Of a stretch of DNA of 6,488 bases, positions 4,902 to 6,488 are shown one piece after another. The position numbers and the translations under genes are program-made. The notes beneath the pieces are model-generated. The model saw only the letters and a list, made by a program, of their open reading frames with translations. It was not told where the DNA came from and did not search any database. Source of the stretch: JBKHBQ01 sp046542305 (GTDB lineage: Bacteria; Bacteroidota; Bacteroidia; Bacteroidales; 4484-276); NCBI GenBank assembly GCA_046542305.1, contig JBKHBQ010000225.1:1-6488 (forward strand), read 5' to 3'. Numbering within the stretch: position 1 is the first letter of the stretch; every line of letters begins with the position of its first letter.

Positions 4902-6488
4902 TTATTTCTCTTTATTCTCATCATCCTCTTCTTCTTTCTTATCTTCATTTTCTTCTTCTTCGGATGATGCTTTTGTTTCTTCAGTGATTTCTTCTTCTTT
5001 TACCTGTTCGGCTTTTTCAGCAGGATCCTGATCGGTCATTTCCTTCCTCAATTCGTCCTCATCTTTGTGTAGCTCATTTTCCTGCGCTTCGGAATCGGCA
5101 ATCGTCTGTTCTTCTTCCGGAGCTGTTTCAGGTTCAGGTTTTTCCTCAGCAGGAGATTCCTCTTTGGCTTTCTTCTCTTTTTCTTCCTGCTTTTTGGCGT
5201 ACGATTCCAGCTTTTCGCGGGCTTCCTGTTCCATTTCGGATCTCAGTTCTGCCAGTGCGCCAATATCGCCGAGGGTGGTTTTCTCCAGGTTATCCTTCAT
5301 CTTCTTCACAGCCTGCTTGGTGGAGCGCTGCTGTGCTTTCTGTTCTTTTTCCTGGATGGCCTTTTCGGCAAAATGTGCATCCTGCGAAACGCGGGTGTGC
5401 GAAAGGATGATCTTTTTGTTTTCCTTCGAAAATTCGATCACTTTAAAATCGAGGGTTTCATCAACCTTTGCCATGGTGCCGTTTTCCTTCTGCAGGTGAC
5501 GGGTGGGGGCGAAGCCTTCCACGCCGTAAGGCAGCGTAACTACCATGCCCTTGTCGGTGGCGCTGGCGATGGTGCCCTTGTGGATCGAACCCACGGTGAA
5601 CACGGTCTCGAATACATCCCACGGATTTTCTTCGAGTTGCTTGTGTCCGAGGCTCAGGCGGCGGTTTTCTTCATCCACGTCAAGCACCACCACTTCGATT
5701 GCTTCGTTGATCTTGGTGAATTCAGCCGGATGCTTGATCTTCTTCGACCAGGAGAGGTCGGAGATGTGGATCAGGCCATCCACGCCTTCTTCCAGTTCCA
5801 CAAAAATACCGAAGTTGGTAAAGTTGCGAACGGTGGCAGTATGCTTGGAGCCCACGGGATATTTTTGTTTGATATTTTCCCACGGATCGGGGATGAGCTG
5901 CTTCATGCCCAGCGACATTTTGCGCTCTTCGCGGTCGAGGGTGAGGATAACAGCTTCCACTTCGTCGCCCACTTTCAGGAAATCCTGTGCGGTGCGCAGG
6001 TGCTGCGACCACGACATTTCCGAAACATGGATCAGGCCTTCTACCCCGGGAGCAATTTCGATAAATGCACCGTAATCGGCAATCACAACGACCTTGCCTT
6101 TTACCTTATCGCCAACTTTAAGTGAGGAGTCGAGGGCATCCCACGGATGCGGGGTGAGTTGCTTCAAACCAAGTGCGATACGCTTCTTGTTGTCGTCGAA
6201 ATCGAGGATAACCACCTTGATCTTCTGGTCGAGTTCCACGATTTCTTCCGGGTGATTGATGCGCCCCCACGAGAGATCGGTGATGTGAACCAGACCGTCA
6301 ACACCGCCAAGATCGACAAATACGCCGTAACTGGTAATGTTTTTAACGGTTCCTTCGAGTACCTGACCTTTTTCGAGTTTCGAAATGATCTCGGCTTTCT
6401 GCTGCTCGAGTTCGCGTTCGATAAGTGCTTTGTGTGAAACCACCACGTTTTTGTATTCCTGGTTGATTTTCACCACCTTGAATTCCAT
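4902..6488 (-). CDS. rpsA: 30S ribosomal protein S1, C-terminal 528 residues (5' end outside window)
   Basis: RNA-binding protein of the small subunit that recruits and unfolds mRNA. The frame runs off the right edge. The ATG at the edge is probably internal, because FKVVKINQEYKNVVVSHKAL is the end of an S1 domain, so at least one further domain lies outside. In fragment numbering, four whole S1 (OB-fold) domains follow at about 38-110, 124-197, 210-284 and 297-368. They are joined by PWD/PWE linkers at 115-117, 202-204 and 289-291. The first three carry the typical GVFVDL and GLVHITDLSW type surface; the last is divergent (GFAPTRHL). Then come a basic helix (about 370-400), a TLGDIGALAEL segment (405-415), and a low-complexity tail in which 43 of the last 98 residues are D or E and 16 are K. 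The identity is certain; the tail's function is unknown. It ends at TAA 4902-4904, followed by a strong terminator. Confidence 0.97.
   Translation of the reverse strand: MEFKVVKINQEYKNVVVSHKALIERELEQQKAEIISKLEKGQVLEGTVKNITSYGVFVDLGGVDGLVHITDLSWGRINHPEEIVELDQKIKVVILDFDDNKKRIALGLKQLTPHPWDALDSSLKVGDKVKGKVVVIADYGAFIEIAPGVEGLIHVSEMSWSQHLRTAQDFLKVGDEVEAVILTLDREERKMSLGMKQLIPDPWENIKQKYPVGSKHTATVRNFTNFGIFVELEEGVDGLIHISDLSWSKKIKHPAEFTKINEAIEVVVLDVDEENRRLSLGHKQLEENPWDVFETVFTVGSIHKGTIASATDKGMVVTLPYGVEGFAPTRHLQKENGTMAKVDETLDFKVIEFSKENKKIILSHTRVSQDAHFAEKAIQEKEQKAQQRSTKQAVKKMKDNLEKTTLGDIGALAELRSEMEQEAREKLESYAKKQEEKEKKAKEESPAEEKPEPETAPEEEQTIADSEAQENELHKDEDELRKEMTDQDPAEKAEQVKEEEITEETKASSEEEENEDKKEEEDDENKEK

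Noticed and set aside
5373..6125. 250-residue + strand open frame opposite rpsA, and the serine-rich + frames nearby
   Set aside because: They mirror repeated S1 domains and the acidic tail; repeated shadow peptides track the S1 repeats and no start context supports expression.
6486..6488. ATG at the right edge as the true rpsA start
   Set aside because: The following residues are the end of an S1 domain, so the gene must continue beyond the window.

Overview
The window reads as ordinary chromosome from a member of the Bacteroidota, probably from an order that uses the type IX secretion system (T9SS). Four signs support this. The rplS promoter has the -7 box TAnnTTTG of this phylum. One secreted enzyme ends in a T9SS type A sorting domain. 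Ribosomal protein S1 has a long charged C-terminal extension. Most start codons have A/T-rich leaders instead of strong Shine-Dalgarno sites. Coding density is high and no gene-free stretch reaches 300 bases.

Left part (1-1910, + strand): a tightly packed run of three genes. It holds the 3' end of a TPR-repeat protein, a DUF368 membrane protein (the family that includes polyprenyl-phosphate transporters), and shikimate dehydrogenase AroE. AroE starts on a GTG that overlaps the DUF368 stop codon in a GTGA arrangement, so the two are probably translationally coupled. Middle (1972-3342, +): a secreted PQQ-type sugar dehydrogenase with signal peptide, beta-propeller catalytic domain and T9SS sorting domain. 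It is 61 bases after aroE, with no clear terminator between them.

Next, rplS (bL19) is a self-contained unit (about 3376-3860, +) with its own promoter and a strong intrinsic terminator. The right part is on the - strand. Partial rpsA (ribosomal protein S1, running in from beyond the right edge) ends at a strong terminator, and RNase Z follows downstream with its own start. RNase Z converges on rplS, and its stop codon lies inside the T-tract of the rplS terminator.

Functionally the window mixes translation and RNA maturation (rplS, rpsA, RNase Z), aromatic precursor synthesis (aroE), envelope lipid-carrier recycling (DUF368) and extracytoplasmic sugar oxidation. I found no mobile element, CRISPR array, tRNA or rRNA, and no convincing new system. 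The most unusual items are the S1 acidic tail, the T9SS-tagged quinoprotein, and the overlapping DUF368-aroE pair.
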